Counted from the stretch's first letter, positions 8,602 to 17,540 are shown. The stretch is 64,000 nucleotides of DNA from Verrucomicrobiaceae bacterium (GCA_027484055.1 JAIXQH010000036.1:1-64000); one strand, 5' to 3'. Made by a program: numbers and translations. The notes: generated from the sequence alone by a model not told the origin.

Positions 8602-9486
8602 ATGAAACTTTTCTACAAACTCAAGCTCGACGCCGTCCTCCTGCCCACCGTCGCCATTCTCATTTGCCTTCTAGGTTGGTATGCCATCTCCGGCAGCGGT
8701 AAGACCACCACCTCCATCGACGATTTCGGCGATAAAGTGACCACCGTCGAGCGCTTCGGACTTTCAAAAAATCTCCCCTCCCCCTTGGAAACCTGGACCG
8801 CCAGCAAGCCGTACATCGTCGAGCCCTTCGCCAAGCGCGGCGAACTCGACCAAGGCATCCTCCGCTTTGCCTGGCTCTCGCTCCAGCTCGTTGCCCAAGG
8901 CTACGCCATCGCCCTCATCCTCGGCACCCCCATCGGTTTCTTCCTCGGCTTATCGAAAAATTTCACCCGCGCCTTCGACCCCATCATCCAGATCCTCCGC
9001 CCCGTCTCCCCGCTCGCTTGGCTCCCGCTCGGCATGGTCCTCTTCAGCGGCCTTCGCATCCAAGACTCCACCGGCTCCTCCGTCTTTGGCACTTCAGATG
9101 CCGCCGCCCTCTTCACCATCGCCATCTGCGCCATGTGGCCTACCGTCTTAAACACCGCCGTCGGCGTCCGCGCCGTCCCGCAGGACTACCTGAACGTCGC
9201 CAAAGTCCTCAAGCTCTCCAAGTCCAAGACCCTCTTTAAAATCCTCATCCCCTCCGCCCTCCCCTACATGTTCACCGGCTTCCGCCTCTCCCTCGGCATC
9301 GCCTGGCTCGTCATCGTCGCCGTGGAAATGCTCATCGGTAAGCCCGGCGTCGGCGGCTTCCTCTGGCAGCAATACAACGCCAACAGCTACGCCCACATCA
9401 TTCTCTCCATCCTCACCATCGGTGCCATCGGCTTCGTCCTTGATCGTGCCATGAGCCTCATCGAGGGGCGCTTCAAGTCGGCTTGA
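8602..9486 (+). CDS. nrtB: Nitrate-type ABC transporter permease (NrtB family)
   Basis: The 294-aa inner-membrane protein has one N-terminal membrane segment (about residues 11-30), a periplasmic stretch of about 60 residues and then the BPD_transp_1 domain with five or so helices. The EAA-type coupling loop is seen around VAKVLKLSKSKTLFKILIP, followed by SALPYMFTGFRLSLG. The long first periplasmic loop is somewhat larger than in cyanobacterial NrtB. It lies between nrtA and the two ATPase genes, so it should form the homodimeric channel of the same transporter. Confidence 0.9.
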   Translation: MKLFYKLKLDAVLLPTVAILICLLGWYAISGSGKTTTSIDDFGDKVTTVERFGLSKNLPSPLETWTASKPYIVEPFAKRGELDQGILRFAWLSLQLVAQGYAIALILGTPIGFFLGLSKNFTRAFDPIIQILRPVSPLAWLPLGMVLFSGLRIQDSTGSSVFGTSDAAALFTIAICAMWPTVLNTAVGVRAVPQDYLNVAKVLKLSKSKTLFKILIPSALPYMFTGFRLSLGIAWLVIVAVEMLIGKPGVGGFLWQQYNANSYAHIILSILTIGAIGFVLDRAMSLIEGRFKSA

Positions 9487-9488
9487 TG

Positions 9489-9521
9489 AAATAGGACCTA
9501 TTCGACTTATGAGACCTATTA
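9489..9521. repeat. ATAGGACCTAT-type intergenic repeat overlapping an ATPase start codon
   Basis: The stretch ATAGGACCTATTCGACTTAT and the following GAGACCTAT belong to the same repeat family as those at 11243-11273 and 20145-20185. The ATG at 9509 and the next three or four codons of the first ATPase are inside the repeat. Confidence 0.7.
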
Positions 9522-10441
9522 TTGAACTCTCCGGCGTTTCCAAATCCTTTGGCCGCGCCCACGAGCGGAACACTGTCCTGCGAGACATCAGCCTCACCAT
9601 CAATGAGGGCGACTTCGTCTCCATCATCGGCTACTCCGGCTCCGGCAAGTCCACCCTCATCAACCTCATCGCCGGCCTCCTCAAGCCAGACACCGGCACC
9701 GCCCGCATGGACGGGGAAATCATCAAAGGCCCCGGCCCCGAGCGTGGCATCGTGTTCCAGAACTACTCCCTCCTCCCCTGGCTCACCGTCACGGAAAATG
9801 TCGCCCTCGCGGTCGATCAGATTTTCCCCAACCTCAGCCCCCAAGAGCGCAGAGACCGCACTGCCGAATACATCGCCATGGTCAAGCTCACCCCCGCCGC
9901 GGGCAAGCTCCCCCGCGAGCTTTCCGGCGGCATGCGTCAGCGAGTCTCCGTCGCCCGCACCCTCGCCGTGAACCCACGCATCCTCCTGCTCGACGAGCCA
10001 CTCTCCGCCCTCGACGCCCTCACCCGCGCCACCCTCCAAGACGAAATCGCCGACATCTGGCAGCGCAATCGCACCACCGTGGTCTGGATCACCAATGACC
10101 CAGACGAGGCACTCCTCGTCGCCGACCGCGTCATCCCCCTGCTCCCCGGCGGGGCAGAAGGCTCCACCCTTGGTGAAGAAATCCCCGTCCCCATCCCCCG
10201 CCCTCGGGATCGCCGGGAAATGCTCAAAAACCCCGAGTTCAAAGCCCTCAAAATCCAGCTCGTCACCACCCTGCTCGACGCCAAGCGCGACAGCGCCCCC
10301 ACCCTCACCAAGAAACTCTCCGTCCCCGATCTCCTCCCAGAAGACCTCAGCCTCCCGCGCAACTACAGCCGCTTCAACCGCCCCCCACCGAACCGCCGCT
10401 CACGCCTCGAACGCGAAGAACTTAAAATCGAAGCCTCATGA
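9509..10441 (+). CDS. Nitrate-type ABC transporter ATPase, first subunit (H-loop His replaced by Asn)
   Basis: The 310-aa ABC ATPase has Walker [10 protein letters not shown] (about residues 46-54), Q-loop FQNYSLLPW, signature LSGGMRQRV and Walker B RILLLDEP. The switch region reads WITNDPDEA where an active H-loop has T-H-D, so the switch His is Asn. A basic, Pro-rich tail of about 50 residues follows the core. Unlike cyanobacterial NrtC there is no fused NrtA-like domain. With the second ATPase (ATGA overlap at 10438) it probably forms a heterodimer with one weakened site. Its start codon lies inside an intergenic repeat, so translation may have been altered by repeat insertion. Confidence 0.9.
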   Translation: MRPIIELSGVSKSFGRAHERNTVLRDISLTINEGDFVSIIGYSGSGKSTLINLIAGLLKPDTGTARMDGEIIKGPGPERGIVFQNYSLLPWLTVTENVALAVDQIFPNLSPQERRDRTAEYIAMVKLTPAAGKLPRELSGGMRQRVSVARTLAVNPRILLLDEPLSALDALTRATLQDEIADIWQRNRTTVVWITNDPDEALLVADRVIPLLPGGAEGSTLGEEIPVPIPRPRDRREMLKNPEFKALKIQLVTTLLDAKRDSAPTLTKKLSVPDLLPEDLSLPRNYSRFNRPPPNRRSRLEREELKIEAS

Positions 10442-11247
10442 TTCTCCCGCCCGCGCCCATCCTTGAACTTTTCAAGCTCACCAAGTCCTACCCCTCCCCC
10501 AAGGGCCCCGCCGTCATCGTAAAAGACTTCAACCTCAACCTCGCCCCCGGTGAATTCGTCACGCTCATCGGCCACTCCGGCTGTGGGAAATCCACCGTCC
10601 TCTCTATGGTCGCCGGACTCACCGGCGTCACCGAAGGTGCCATGATCCTAGGCGGCCGCGAGACCGACCAAGCCGGCCCAGACCGCGGCGTCGTCTTCCA
10701 GTCCCCCTGCCTCCTGCCTTGGATGACCGCCTTTGAAAACGTCATGCTCGGCGTCAACCAAGTCTATTTCAACGCCCGGAAATCCGAACGCCGCGACCTC
10801 GCCGAGTATTACCTCTCCGTCGTCGGCCTCGGAAATGCCATGCACAAATACCCCGGCGAATTATCCCAAGGCATGTGCCAGCGCGTCGGCATCGCCCGTG
10901 CCTTCGCCCTCCAGCCCAAGATGCTCCTGCTAGACGAGCCCTTCGGAATGTTGGACTCTCTGACCAAAATGGAGCTCCAAGAAGTCCTGCTCGCCCTCTG
11001 GCGGCGCAACAAACTCACCACCCTCATGGTCACCCACGACGTGGACGAGGCCATTTTTCTCTCCGACCGCGTCGTCATGATGACCGACGGCCCCGCCGCC
11101 GAAGTCGGCGACATCCTAACCATCCCATTCGATCGCCCGCGTAACCGAGTCGCCATCCTCGCAGACCCCTGCTACGCCGAGTGCCGGAATCACCTGCTGA
11201 CCTTCCTTAACGAACGGTCCCACTTGCGGCCTAGCCAGGGGAAATAG
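10438..11247 (+). CDS. nrtD: Nitrate-type ABC transporter ATPase, second subunit (NrtD-like)
   Basis: The 269-aa protein has complete ABC motifs: Walker [11 protein letters not shown]-loop FQSPCLLPW, signature LSQGMCQRV (Gln for the usual first Gly), Walker [15 protein letters not shown] and switch MVTHDVDEA with the His present. Its start overlaps the stop of the first ATPase by four bases (ATGA), indicating translational coupling. It closes the nitrate-type transporter operon. The stop codon TAG is inside another ATAGG-type repeat. Pairing with the H-loop-deficient partner suggests an asymmetric ATPase dimer. Confidence 0.92.
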   Translation: MILPPAPILELFKLTKSYPSPKGPAVIVKDFNLNLAPGEFVTLIGHSGCGKSTVLSMVAGLTGVTEGAMILGGRETDQAGPDRGVVFQSPCLLPWMTAFENVMLGVNQVYFNARKSERRDLAEYYLSVVGLGNAMHKYPGELSQGMCQRVGIARAFALQPKMLLLDEPFGMLDSLTKMELQEVLLALWRRNKLTTLMVTHDVDEAIFLSDRVVMMTDGPAAEVGDILTIPFDRPRNRVAILADPCYAECRNHLLTFLNERSHLRPSQGK

Positions 11248-11273
11248 GTCTTATAGGTCCTATAGGACTTACA
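11243..11273. repeat. ATAGG-type intergenic repeat at the end of the nitrate-type operon
   Basis: AATAGGTCTTATAGGTCCTA continues to TAGGACTTA. It carries tandem and inverted copies of the ATAGG(A/T)C unit and includes the stop codon of the second ATPase. Confidence 0.7.
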
Positions 11274-11400
11274 GCGCCCGCTTTCGCCCCAACGGGGCTG
11301 CGCCATCCAGAGCCGCAACGTTTTTTATGAGGGTTACGCTTAAGGATGCGGAAAATAGATGGATCATAGCTCTATTAGCAGCTTCAACCGCTGTTCAGGA

Positions 11401-11444
11401 AGGCCGAATGCTACGATAGAACAAATTTTTGAAATATTCGGCCT
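11401..11444. repeat. 9-bp inverted repeat ahead of the arsenosugar operon
   Basis: AGGCCGAAT (11401-11409) is the exact complement of ATTCGGCCT (11436-11444), with an AT-rich 26-base loop containing ACAAATTTTTGAA. It lies 48 bases before the arsM start and may be a leader structure or operator. The rest of 11248-11491 shows no gene. Confidence 0.4.
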
Positions 11445-11491
11445 CTTCATGGCTCGTACTTTGTGAAAACGTCTACCCACCTAGATCTCCT

Positions 11492-12640
11492 ATGACCTCC
11501 GCCGAATCCGCCACTCGTGACCGCTACGCCGCCGCTGCCCTTGCTCCTGAAGCTGCCCTTTGTTGCCCAGTGGATTACGACCCACAATTTCTTAAAATCA
11601 TCCCCGCTGAAGTCATCGAAAAGGACTACGGCTGTGGCGACCCATCGAAATACCTCCATCCCGGCGAGACAGTGCTCGACCTCGGCTCCGGCACTGGGAA
11701 AATCTGCTTCATCGCGGCGCAGGTCGTCGGCCCCACGGGCAGGGTCATCGGGGTGGACATGACGGATGACATGCTGGAAGTCGCAGAGCGAAATGCTCCC
11801 ATCGTCGCCGAGCGGATCGGCTACTCGAATGTCGAGTTCCGCAAGGGCCGCATCCAAGATCTGGCGCTGGATCTGAATCTGCTCGACCAAGAACTCAAAA
11901 AGAACCCCATCTCAGACGTGGCCTCCTACCTTGCGGCCGATGCCATCGCGTCCGACCTGCGCATCAAGCAGCCACTCATCCCGAGCGATAGCATCGACGT
12001 GGTGGTATCGAACTGCGTGCTCAATCTGGTAGAGACGCCGCTCAAACGGCAGCTGTTTGAAGAAATTTTCCGAGTCTTGAAAAAGGGTGGCCGGGCGGTG
12101 ATTTCAGACATCGTTTCAGACGAGGAAATCCCGCTGCACTTGCAAAACGACGCCTACCTCTGGAGCGGCTGCATCAGTGGAGCCTACACCGAAGAAGGAT
12201 TTCTCCATGCCTTCGCGGAAGCCGGGTTTTATGGGATCGAGATCCTTAAACGTGACGATGCTCCGTGGCAGACGGTCGAGGGCATCGAGTTCCGGTCGGT
12301 CACCATTCAAGCCTGGAAAGGGAAACAGGGGCCCTGCTACGAGCGCAACCAAGCCGTCGTTTACAAAGGCCCCTTCCTCAAGGTACTCGATGATGACGGC
12401 CACGCCATGGAGCGCGGAAAACGCTACGCCGTTTGTGACAAAACCTTCAATCTCTACCAAGCCGCCCCCTACAAGCATCACTTCGCCTTCATCGAGCCAC
12501 TCACGGACATCCCCTTGGTAGAGGCCAAGCCATTCAACTGCGCAGCATCCGCCCTCCGCCACCCCAAGGAAACGAAGGGCCAAGACTACAACGCCACCAC
12601 CGTCGCCTCTGAATGCTGCGATGGCGGGAGCTGCTGCTAA
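11492..12640 (+). CDS. arsM: Arsenite S-adenosylmethionine methyltransferase ArsM
   Basis: ArsM transfers methyl groups from SAM to As(III). The start at 11492 gives a 382-aa protein of typical size. Motif I is VLDLGSGTGK at 61-70. Three cysteines lie at the ArsM arsenic-binding positions: Cys48 (DYGCGDP), Cys175 (NCVLNLV) and Cys227 (SGCISGA). The C terminus carries a Cys cluster (ECCDGGSCC) often seen in bacterial ArsM. It heads a run of genes with spacings of -4 to +12 bases that includes arsS and an arsenosugar glycosyltransferase, so its methylarsenic product should feed arsenosugar synthesis rather than simple volatilisation. No ArsR gene is present. Confidence 0.93.
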   Translation: MTSAESATRDRYAAAALAPEAALCCPVDYDPQFLKIIPAEVIEKDYGCGDPSKYLHPGETVLDLGSGTGKICFIAAQVVGPTGRVIGVDMTDDMLEVAERNAPIVAERIGYSNVEFRKGRIQDLALDLNLLDQELKKNPISDVASYLAADAIASDLRIKQPLIPSDSIDVVVSNCVLNLVETPLKRQLFEEIFRVLKKGGRAVISDIVSDEEIPLHLQNDAYLWSGCISGAYTEEGFLHAFAEAGFYGIEILKRDDAPWQTVEGIEFRSVTIQAWKGKQGPCYERNQAVVYKGPFLKVLDDDGHAMERGKRYAVCDKTFNLYQAAPYKHHFAFIEPLTDIPLVEAKPFNCAASALRHPKETKGQDYNATTVASECCDGGSCC

Positions 12641-12652
12641 CGTGATATTGAA

Positions 12653-13474
12653 ATGCCTATGAATTTCCAAAAGTGGTTTACAGGTGAGCTCGTCGGCACC
12701 TTTTTACTCGTCTTCTTCGGTTGCGGGGCAGTCGCCAGTGCTGTCACCTCGGGGGCCTTGGTGGGCTTGTTCCAAGTCGCCATCGTCTGGGGCATCGGCG
12801 TCGCCGTGGCCATCCATGTGGCGGGCTCGCTCAGCGGAGCGCATTTGAATCCTGCGGTGACCATCGCCATGGCGGTCTTCCGTGGATTTCCGAAAACTCG
12901 CGTGCTGCCCTACATCGTCGTGCAACTGCTAGGAGCCTTCCTCGCTTCTGCGGTGCTCTATCTGATTTTTTCACAGCCGCTGAAAACCTTCGAAGCCGAG
13001 CACCAGATCACCCGTGGCGCACCCGGCAGCGAAGCCAGCGCCAAGGTCTTTGGTGAATATTTCCCCAATCCCGGCCCCCAAGGACTCACGCCAGAATCTC
13101 GGACAATCATGCCCCATGTGCCCGCGTTTGCCGCGGAAGTGGTCGGCACTGCTGTGCTGTTATTGGTCGTTTTCTGCGTCACCGACCCAAAGAACACCGC
13201 CATGCCTGCCGTGCTCATCGCCCCAGCTATCGGGCTCACTGTGACCTTGTTGATCTGTCTGCTAGGGCCGCTCACCATGGCCTGTTTCAACCCCGCCCGT
13301 GACCTCGCGCCACGGATTTTTTCATCATTGGTGGGCTGGGGAAATGTCCCATTCACCGTCAATGGCAGCGGTTGGTTCACCGTTTACATCGTCGCCCCCA
13401 TTCTCGGGGCCTTGTTAGGCGGCCTCATTTACACGAAGTTGCTCAAACCCGGATACTCAGAAATCCCCTCATGA
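12653..13474 (+). CDS. Aquaporin/glycerol-facilitator (MIP) channel, probable arsenite channel
   Basis: The 273-aa protein has six membrane segments and both half-helix motifs, HLNPAVT (NPA at 66-68) and FNPARDLAPR. Arg after the second NPA and Asp next to it indicate the glyceroporin type, which also conducts arsenite. A periplasmic loop of about 45 residues between the fourth and fifth segments is rich in Pro and Gly. Placement between arsM and arsS, 12 bases after arsM and sharing ATGA with arsS, argues for movement of arsenite or small arsenic compounds rather than glycerol. That substrate is inferred from context. Confidence 0.9.
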   Translation: MPMNFQKWFTGELVGTFLLVFFGCGAVASAVTSGALVGLFQVAIVWGIGVAVAIHVAGSLSGAHLNPAVTIAMAVFRGFPKTRVLPYIVVQLLGAFLASAVLYLIFSQPLKTFEAEHQITRGAPGSEASAKVFGEYFPNPGPQGLTPESRTIMPHVPAFAAEVVGTAVLLLVVFCVTDPKNTAMPAVLIAPAIGLTVTLLICLLGPLTMACFNPARDLAPRIFSSLVGWGNVPFTVNGSGWFTVYIVAPILGALLGGLIYTKLLKPGYSEIPS

Positions 13475-14430
13475 ACCTTTTTCAAAAACACCTGCACGAC
13501 CATCAGGTCCCACTCACCCGTGGCACGTTTGAAACCCTTCAAATCAACGTCGGCCGCAAGTGCAATCAGACCTGCACCCATTGCCACGTCGATGCCGGGC
13601 CGACTCGCACCGAAATGATGAACGAGGCCACCGCGCACAAGGTCGGTGATTGGATCATCCAGCATCGCCCGAAGACCGTGGACATCACCGGTGGTGCACC
13701 GGAAATCAGCGAGTTCTTCCGCTACTTTGTCGAGATCGCGCGCTCGGTGGGATCTCACGTGATCGATCGGAATAACCTCACCATCATCGAGACCAAGACG
13801 CATGCCTACCTGCCAGAATACCTCGCCGAGCACCAAGTGGAAGTCGTCGCCTCACTGCCCTGCTACCTTGAGGACAACGTCGATTCCCAACGCGGGAACG
13901 GCGTGTTCCAGAAAAGCATCAGCGCTCTGAAAAAACTCAATGCCGTCGGTTACGGCAGCACGCTGCCTCTCACGCTCGTTTACAACCCCATCGGCGCAAA
14001 GCTCCCACCGGACCAAGCCGAGTTAGAAGCGGATTATAAAATCGAACTTAAGGCCCGCTACGGCATTGAGTTCACCCGGCTCTTCGCCATTACCAATTTA
14101 CCGATCGCCCGCTTCGCCGTCGATCTCCGTGAGAGCGGTCAATGGGACTCCTACATGGAGCTGCTCGCCAATAGCTTTAATCCCGCCACGGTCGATGGCT
14201 TGATGTGCCGCAGCACGTTGAACATCGGCTACGAAGGCGAGGTCTTTGACTGCGATTTCAACCAAATGCTCCGCATGCAGCAGCGCAACGGTAAGCCGCT
14301 CTACCTCTGGGATGTCACGCCAGAATCCATGGCGTCCCAGGCCATCCTCACCGCCAACCACTGCTTCGGCTGCACCGCAGGGGCGGGCAGCAGTTGCACC
14401 GGAGCCCTTGAAAATGCACTCGCCTCCTAA
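13471..14430 (+). CDS. arsS: Arsenosugar biosynthesis radical SAM protein ArsS
   Basis: The start at 13471 overlaps the aquaporin stop as ATGA and gives 319 aa. The radical SAM cluster motif is C31-x3-C35-x2-C38 (CNQTCTHCH), with a GGAPE motif (VDITGGAPEIS) following. The C-terminal half has the family Cys set, including DCDFNQML and FGCTAGAGSSCTG, which in this family replaces a SPASM-type region. ArsS transfers a 5'-deoxyadenosyl group to dimethylarsinous acid, giving the 5'-deoxy-5'-dimethylarsinoyl-adenosine precursor of arsenosugars. Its position directly downstream of arsM and the channel fits this. Family identity is strong. Confidence 0.92.
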   Translation: MNLFQKHLHDHQVPLTRGTFETLQINVGRKCNQTCTHCHVDAGPTRTEMMNEATAHKVGDWIIQHRPKTVDITGGAPEISEFFRYFVEIARSVGSHVIDRNNLTIIETKTHAYLPEYLAEHQVEVVASLPCYLEDNVDSQRGNGVFQKSISALKKLNAVGYGSTLPLTLVYNPIGAKLPPDQAELEADYKIELKARYGIEFTRLFAITNLPIARFAVDLRESGQWDSYMELLANSFNPATVDGLMCRSTLNIGYEGEVFDCDFNQMLRMQQRNGKPLYLWDVTPESMASQAILTANHCFGCTAGAGSSCTGALENALAS

Positions 14431-14434
14431 GCTC

Positions 14435-15184
14435 ATGAAACGCCTGATCATTTCACTCCTCATCTGCCTCGGCGCGGTTTCTGCCGTGCAAGCCTTCGAC
14501 CACTCGCATGCCGTGTTAGACGGGGTGTTGGGTCAAACTGTGAACGCCTCTGGCGTGAATTACGCCAAGTTAAAAAACGACAGCGCCCCGCTGAATTCCT
14601 ACCTCGACTCCCTCGCCGCAGTCAAAGAGGCAGAGTTCAAAGGCTTCACCAAGGATCAGCAAATGGCCCTCCTCATCAACCTCTACAATGCCGCCACGCT
14701 CAAACTCGTGGCGGATCACTATCCGGTGAAAAGCATCAAGGACATTTCCGCTTCCGCTGGTGGCCCGTGGAAGCAGCCCGTGATCAAGTGGTTAGGGAAA
14801 TCCATCACCCTCGATGCGTTAGAAAACGAGATTCTCCGCCCGACCTTTCAAGACCCGCGCGTCCATTTTGCCATCAATTGTGCATCGATCGGCTGCCCAG
14901 CCCTGAGAAATCAGGCCTTCCAAGCCGAGAAACTCCAAACCCAGCTCGACGAGCAAACCCGCGCATTTCTCAAGGACCGCTCAAAAAATCGCCTCGATGC
15001 GAAAACCAAAACGCTCTACCTCTCGTCCATTTTCGACTGGTTCAAAGCCGACTTCGTAAACAAGTTCGGGAGTGTCGAAAAATTCATCGCGCCGTTCGTC
15101 GATGCGAATGACCGTGCGGTGATCGAGAAAGGCGGGCTGACCCTAAAGAGCACCGACTACAGTTGGAGCCTGAATCAACAGTGA
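14435..15184 (+). CDS. Exported DUF547 protein of the arsenosugar operon
   Basis: The start at 14435 gives a 249-aa protein with a signal peptide (residues 1-20, ending VQA). The DUF547 signatures are LLINLYNAATLKLV, WLGKSITLDALEN and FAINCASIGCPAL with its paired Cys. The molecular role of DUF547 is not established, although it occurs repeatedly beside arsS-type genes. It lies 4 bases after arsS, and its stop overlaps the GTG start of the next gene. The Cys pair could bind a metalloid in the periplasm, which is speculation. Confidence 0.88.
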   Translation: MKRLIISLLICLGAVSAVQAFDHSHAVLDGVLGQTVNASGVNYAKLKNDSAPLNSYLDSLAAVKEAEFKGFTKDQQMALLINLYNAATLKLVADHYPVKSIKDISASAGGPWKQPVIKWLGKSITLDALENEILRPTFQDPRVHFAINCASIGCPALRNQAFQAEKLQTQLDEQTRAFLKDRSKNRLDAKTKTLYLSSIFDWFKADFVNKFGSVEKFIAPFVDANDRAVIEKGGLTLKSTDYSWSLNQQ

Positions 15185-15807
15185 ACCCCGCCAAGTCGCA
15201 GCTGCTCGTCTTCACCCGCCTCCCATGCGAGGGGCGTAACAAGACCCGTCTCATCCCAGCGCTAGGAGCCGCAGGGGCCGCGCGGTTTCATGATCGACTC
15301 GCCCGCCACACCCTCCAGCGGGCGGATGCTTTTTGCCGGACCGCTGAGGGGGTGGAAATGGTCATCCGTTTGGACGGTGGCACGCCGGGAGAGGGTCACG
15401 CGTGGTTAGGAAATTATGAATTCCGCGAGCAAGGTGGGGGCGATCTGGGCGAGCGCCTCGAACGTGCGGTGCGGGATGCCTTCGCTGAAGGTGCAAGAAA
15501 AGTGCTCGTCATCGGCACGGATTGCCCGGACTTGACGGCGACCCATCTCGTGGGGGCCATGGAACTCTTAAATCAGCATCCACTCGTCTTCGGCCCAGCC
15601 CATGACGGCGGCTATTATCTGGTCGGTCTCACACAAGAATGCCCGCAGATTTTCCACAACATCGCATGGGGCGGGGCTGCGGTGCTTTCAGAATCACTCG
15701 CTGCCGCCGAGCAGGCAGGACTCGGTGTCGGCCTCTTGGAAACCCTTTCGGACGTGGATGTGCCGGCGGATTTACCCGCCGCTGAAATCGCCTTGAGTCG
15801 ATCATGA
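15181..15807 (+). CDS. Arsenosugar-type glycosyltransferase (TIGR04282/DUF2064 family)
   Basis: The GTG at 15181, overlapping the upstream stop as GTGA, is chosen; it gives 208 aa. GT-A-like motifs are present: LLVFTRLPCEGRNKTRLIPALG near the start, VIGTDCPDL (DxD-like) and FGPAHDGGYYLVGL. The family is annotated as arsenosugar biosynthesis glycosyltransferase because it lies next to arsS in many genomes. It probably attaches or matures the sugar part of the arsenosugar in the cytoplasm. Its stop overlaps the next start as ATGA. Confidence 0.87.
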   Translation: MNPAKSQLLVFTRLPCEGRNKTRLIPALGAAGAARFHDRLARHTLQRADAFCRTAEGVEMVIRLDGGTPGEGHAWLGNYEFREQGGGDLGERLERAVRDAFAEGARKVLVIGTDCPDLTATHLVGAMELLNQHPLVFGPAHDGGYYLVGLTQECPQIFHNIAWGGAAVLSESLAAAEQAGLGVGLLETLSDVDVPADLPAAEIALSRS

Positions 15808-17120
15808 ACACCGCCCGACTGCGGCTGCGATTCGGGGACTGCTCCATGGCCACGGCGGCTTGTGCGCTCCTGCTGCTGCTCGGCTCCCTATTTCTCACCC
15901 ACCTAGGCGGTGAGTCCGGCCCCACGCCGATTTTACCCTGGCTGGTGACCCTCGCAGGATTGTCGTTGGTGTGGTTGATATCTCTCGGCAGCAAGTCCCC
16001 TTCCCCGCTGTGGCTCATGGGGATCGCGCTTGGGATTCGAGTCATTTTCCTGACCATGCCGACCGGTTACGATACGTATCGCTACGTGTGGGAGGGAAAT
16101 GTCCTGCTAAACGGCTTCAATCCCTTCATTCACCCGCCAGATGATCCCTTGCTGCAAGGACTGCGGGACCGCGCATGGGATTCCATCGGCCTCCGTGGGG
16201 CGACAGCCATTTACCCGCCCTTAATCGAGTGGCTTTTCGCCAGCCTCTCCGCATGCGGCCTCGGGGTCTGGGGCTTTAAACTCATTTTCACGATCGCGGA
16301 TCTCACGCTGTGTTGGGTTTTACTGAAAAACTTCGGCGCCAAGGCCGCCCGCATCTATGCGTGGAATCCCCTCGCCGCGCTGAGCTTCGCCGGTGGGGGG
16401 CACTATGACAGTCTATTCATGCTCGCCATGATCGTGGCCTGGCTGGCCTATCAGCGAGAGCTGGGATTTCCGTTTCGGGCCACAGGGTTGATCGGGATCG
16501 CCATCGGCTTAAAATGGGTGGCGCTGCCCATCGGGTTCTGGCTGCTACTCCGCGAGTTCCGGCAGCGAGGCCTGAGAAGCGCCTTCTACGCGGGGCTTCT
16601 TGTCGCGGCACCAGTGCTGCTAGCCTACCTCGCCCTCTCGCTGTGGACTGGAGAATGGACGTTGCAACTCATGCCCCCCGTGTTTTCCCGCACGGCTCGC
16701 AGCATGGAGTTTTTACCCATCATCTTCGACTACTTGGGCCGGGTGGGGCACTTGGACAATCGGCTTTATTTTCTCTTCCTCGTCGCCGTCTGGGTTGTGG
16801 TGGCACTTCGCGCTCGCAACTTTCTCGAAGCGACCGAGTGGAGTTTTTTCGCCACTTACCTGCTCTCCCCGATGCTGCATGCTTGGTATCTGGTTTGGAT
16901 TTTACCCTTCGCCGTGAAATCCAGAAATCCCGGCACCATCGCGCTGGCCGCAAGTGGGGTTGGCTATTTCATGGTCCATCAGAACATGGAACTCGGCATG
17001 ACTTGGACCTTCACGGGCTGGCAACGCACCATCATCTGGCTTCCATTGATCCTTGGTTTCATCTGGCATCAGCGGCGACGCGTCAGCGGTGAGTGGGATA
17101 CCGTGAACACTAAATCGTAA
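15804..17120 (+). CDS. Multi-pass GT-C type glycosyltransferase at the end of the arsenosugar operon
   Basis: The 438-aa membrane protein has about 10-12 hydrophobic segments. Between the second and third is a conserved acidic loop, YDTYRYVWEGN, followed by NPFIHPP, typical of polyprenol-phosphate-sugar-dependent mannosyltransferases (GT87/DUF2029-like). The start at 15804 overlaps the upstream stop (ATGA), so it is translationally coupled to the soluble glycosyltransferase. A lipid-linked arsenosugar (arsenosugar phospholipid) pathway would explain the pairing. That role is inference; the fold class is reasonably clear. Confidence 0.82.
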   Translation: MNTARLRLRFGDCSMATAACALLLLLGSLFLTHLGGESGPTPILPWLVTLAGLSLVWLISLGSKSPSPLWLMGIALGIRVIFLTMPTGYDTYRYVWEGNVLLNGFNPFIHPPDDPLLQGLRDRAWDSIGLRGATAIYPPLIEWLFASLSACGLGVWGFKLIFTIADLTLCWVLLKNFGAKAARIYAWNPLAALSFAGGGHYDSLFMLAMIVAWLAYQRELGFPFRATGLIGIAIGLKWVALPIGFWLLLREFRQRGLRSAFYAGLLVAAPVLLAYLALSLWTGEWTLQLMPPVFSRTARSMEFLPIIFDYLGRVGHLDNRLYFLFLVAVWVVVALRARNFLEATEWSFFATYLLSPMLHAWYLVWILPFAVKSRNPGTIALAASGVGYFMVHQNMELGMTWTFTGWQRTIIWLPLILGFIWHQRRRVSGEWDTVNTKS

Positions 17121-17207
17121 AAATCCTGTCTCGACTGATTTTCTGGTTGTCAAAGTTCGGGCAGCCACTCTTACTGCCGCCCCCGCCCGCAAGGGCACTC
17201 AGGGAAT

Positions 17208-17280
17208 GGCCCGATAGCTCAGTCGGTAGAGCAGTGGATTGAAAATTCACGTGTCGGCGGTTCAAATCCGTCTCGGGCCA
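17208..17280 (+). tRNA. tRNA-Phe (GAA)
   Basis: A complete cloverleaf is visible. The acceptor GGCCCGA (17208-17214) pairs with TCGGGCC (17273-17279). The D-arm is GCTC...GAGC, the anticodon loop TTGAAAA has GAA at 17241-17243, and the T-arm is GGCGGTTCAAATCCGTC. The discriminator is A17280; the genomic 3' end reads CCT, so the full CCA is not encoded. Confidence 0.97.
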
Positions 17281-17397
17281 CCTTTCCTCTGCTTGTGTTG
17301 TTTCCGCCGTTCGGAAATGACTAGGAAAATTTCCTTTCCCCAATGGATACAGCGTTTCACGCGTCCTGTCGCTCCACTCGGCGCAACTCCATAAAAT

Positions 17398-17463
17398 AGG
17401 CGGTCCGCCTGATCATCCTTCTGGAAAACCCATTAACCATCAGGCATCTCAGGCGAACCGCCT
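17398..17463. repeat. 15-bp imperfect inverted repeat downstream of tRNA-Phe
   Basis: AGGCGGTCCGCCTGA (17398-17412) and TCAGGCGAACCGCCT (17449-17463) are complementary at 14 of 15 positions around a 36-base loop. It lies between the tRNA and the 3' end of xylR. It could be a MITE-like remnant or a termination structure. Nothing else is recognised in 17281-17540. Confidence 0.45.
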
Positions 17464-17540
17464 TGTCTTGCGACATGATGACTATACCGCACTTCTGGCG
17501 TGTGTCTTTCAGAAATTTCAATTTCCCAGCGACAAATTTG

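Noticed and set aside
11492-12640. Generic ubiquinone/sterol methyltransferase in place of ArsM
   Set aside because: The three arsenic-binding Cys (48, 175, 227), the Cys-rich tail and the arsS neighbour all favour ArsM.
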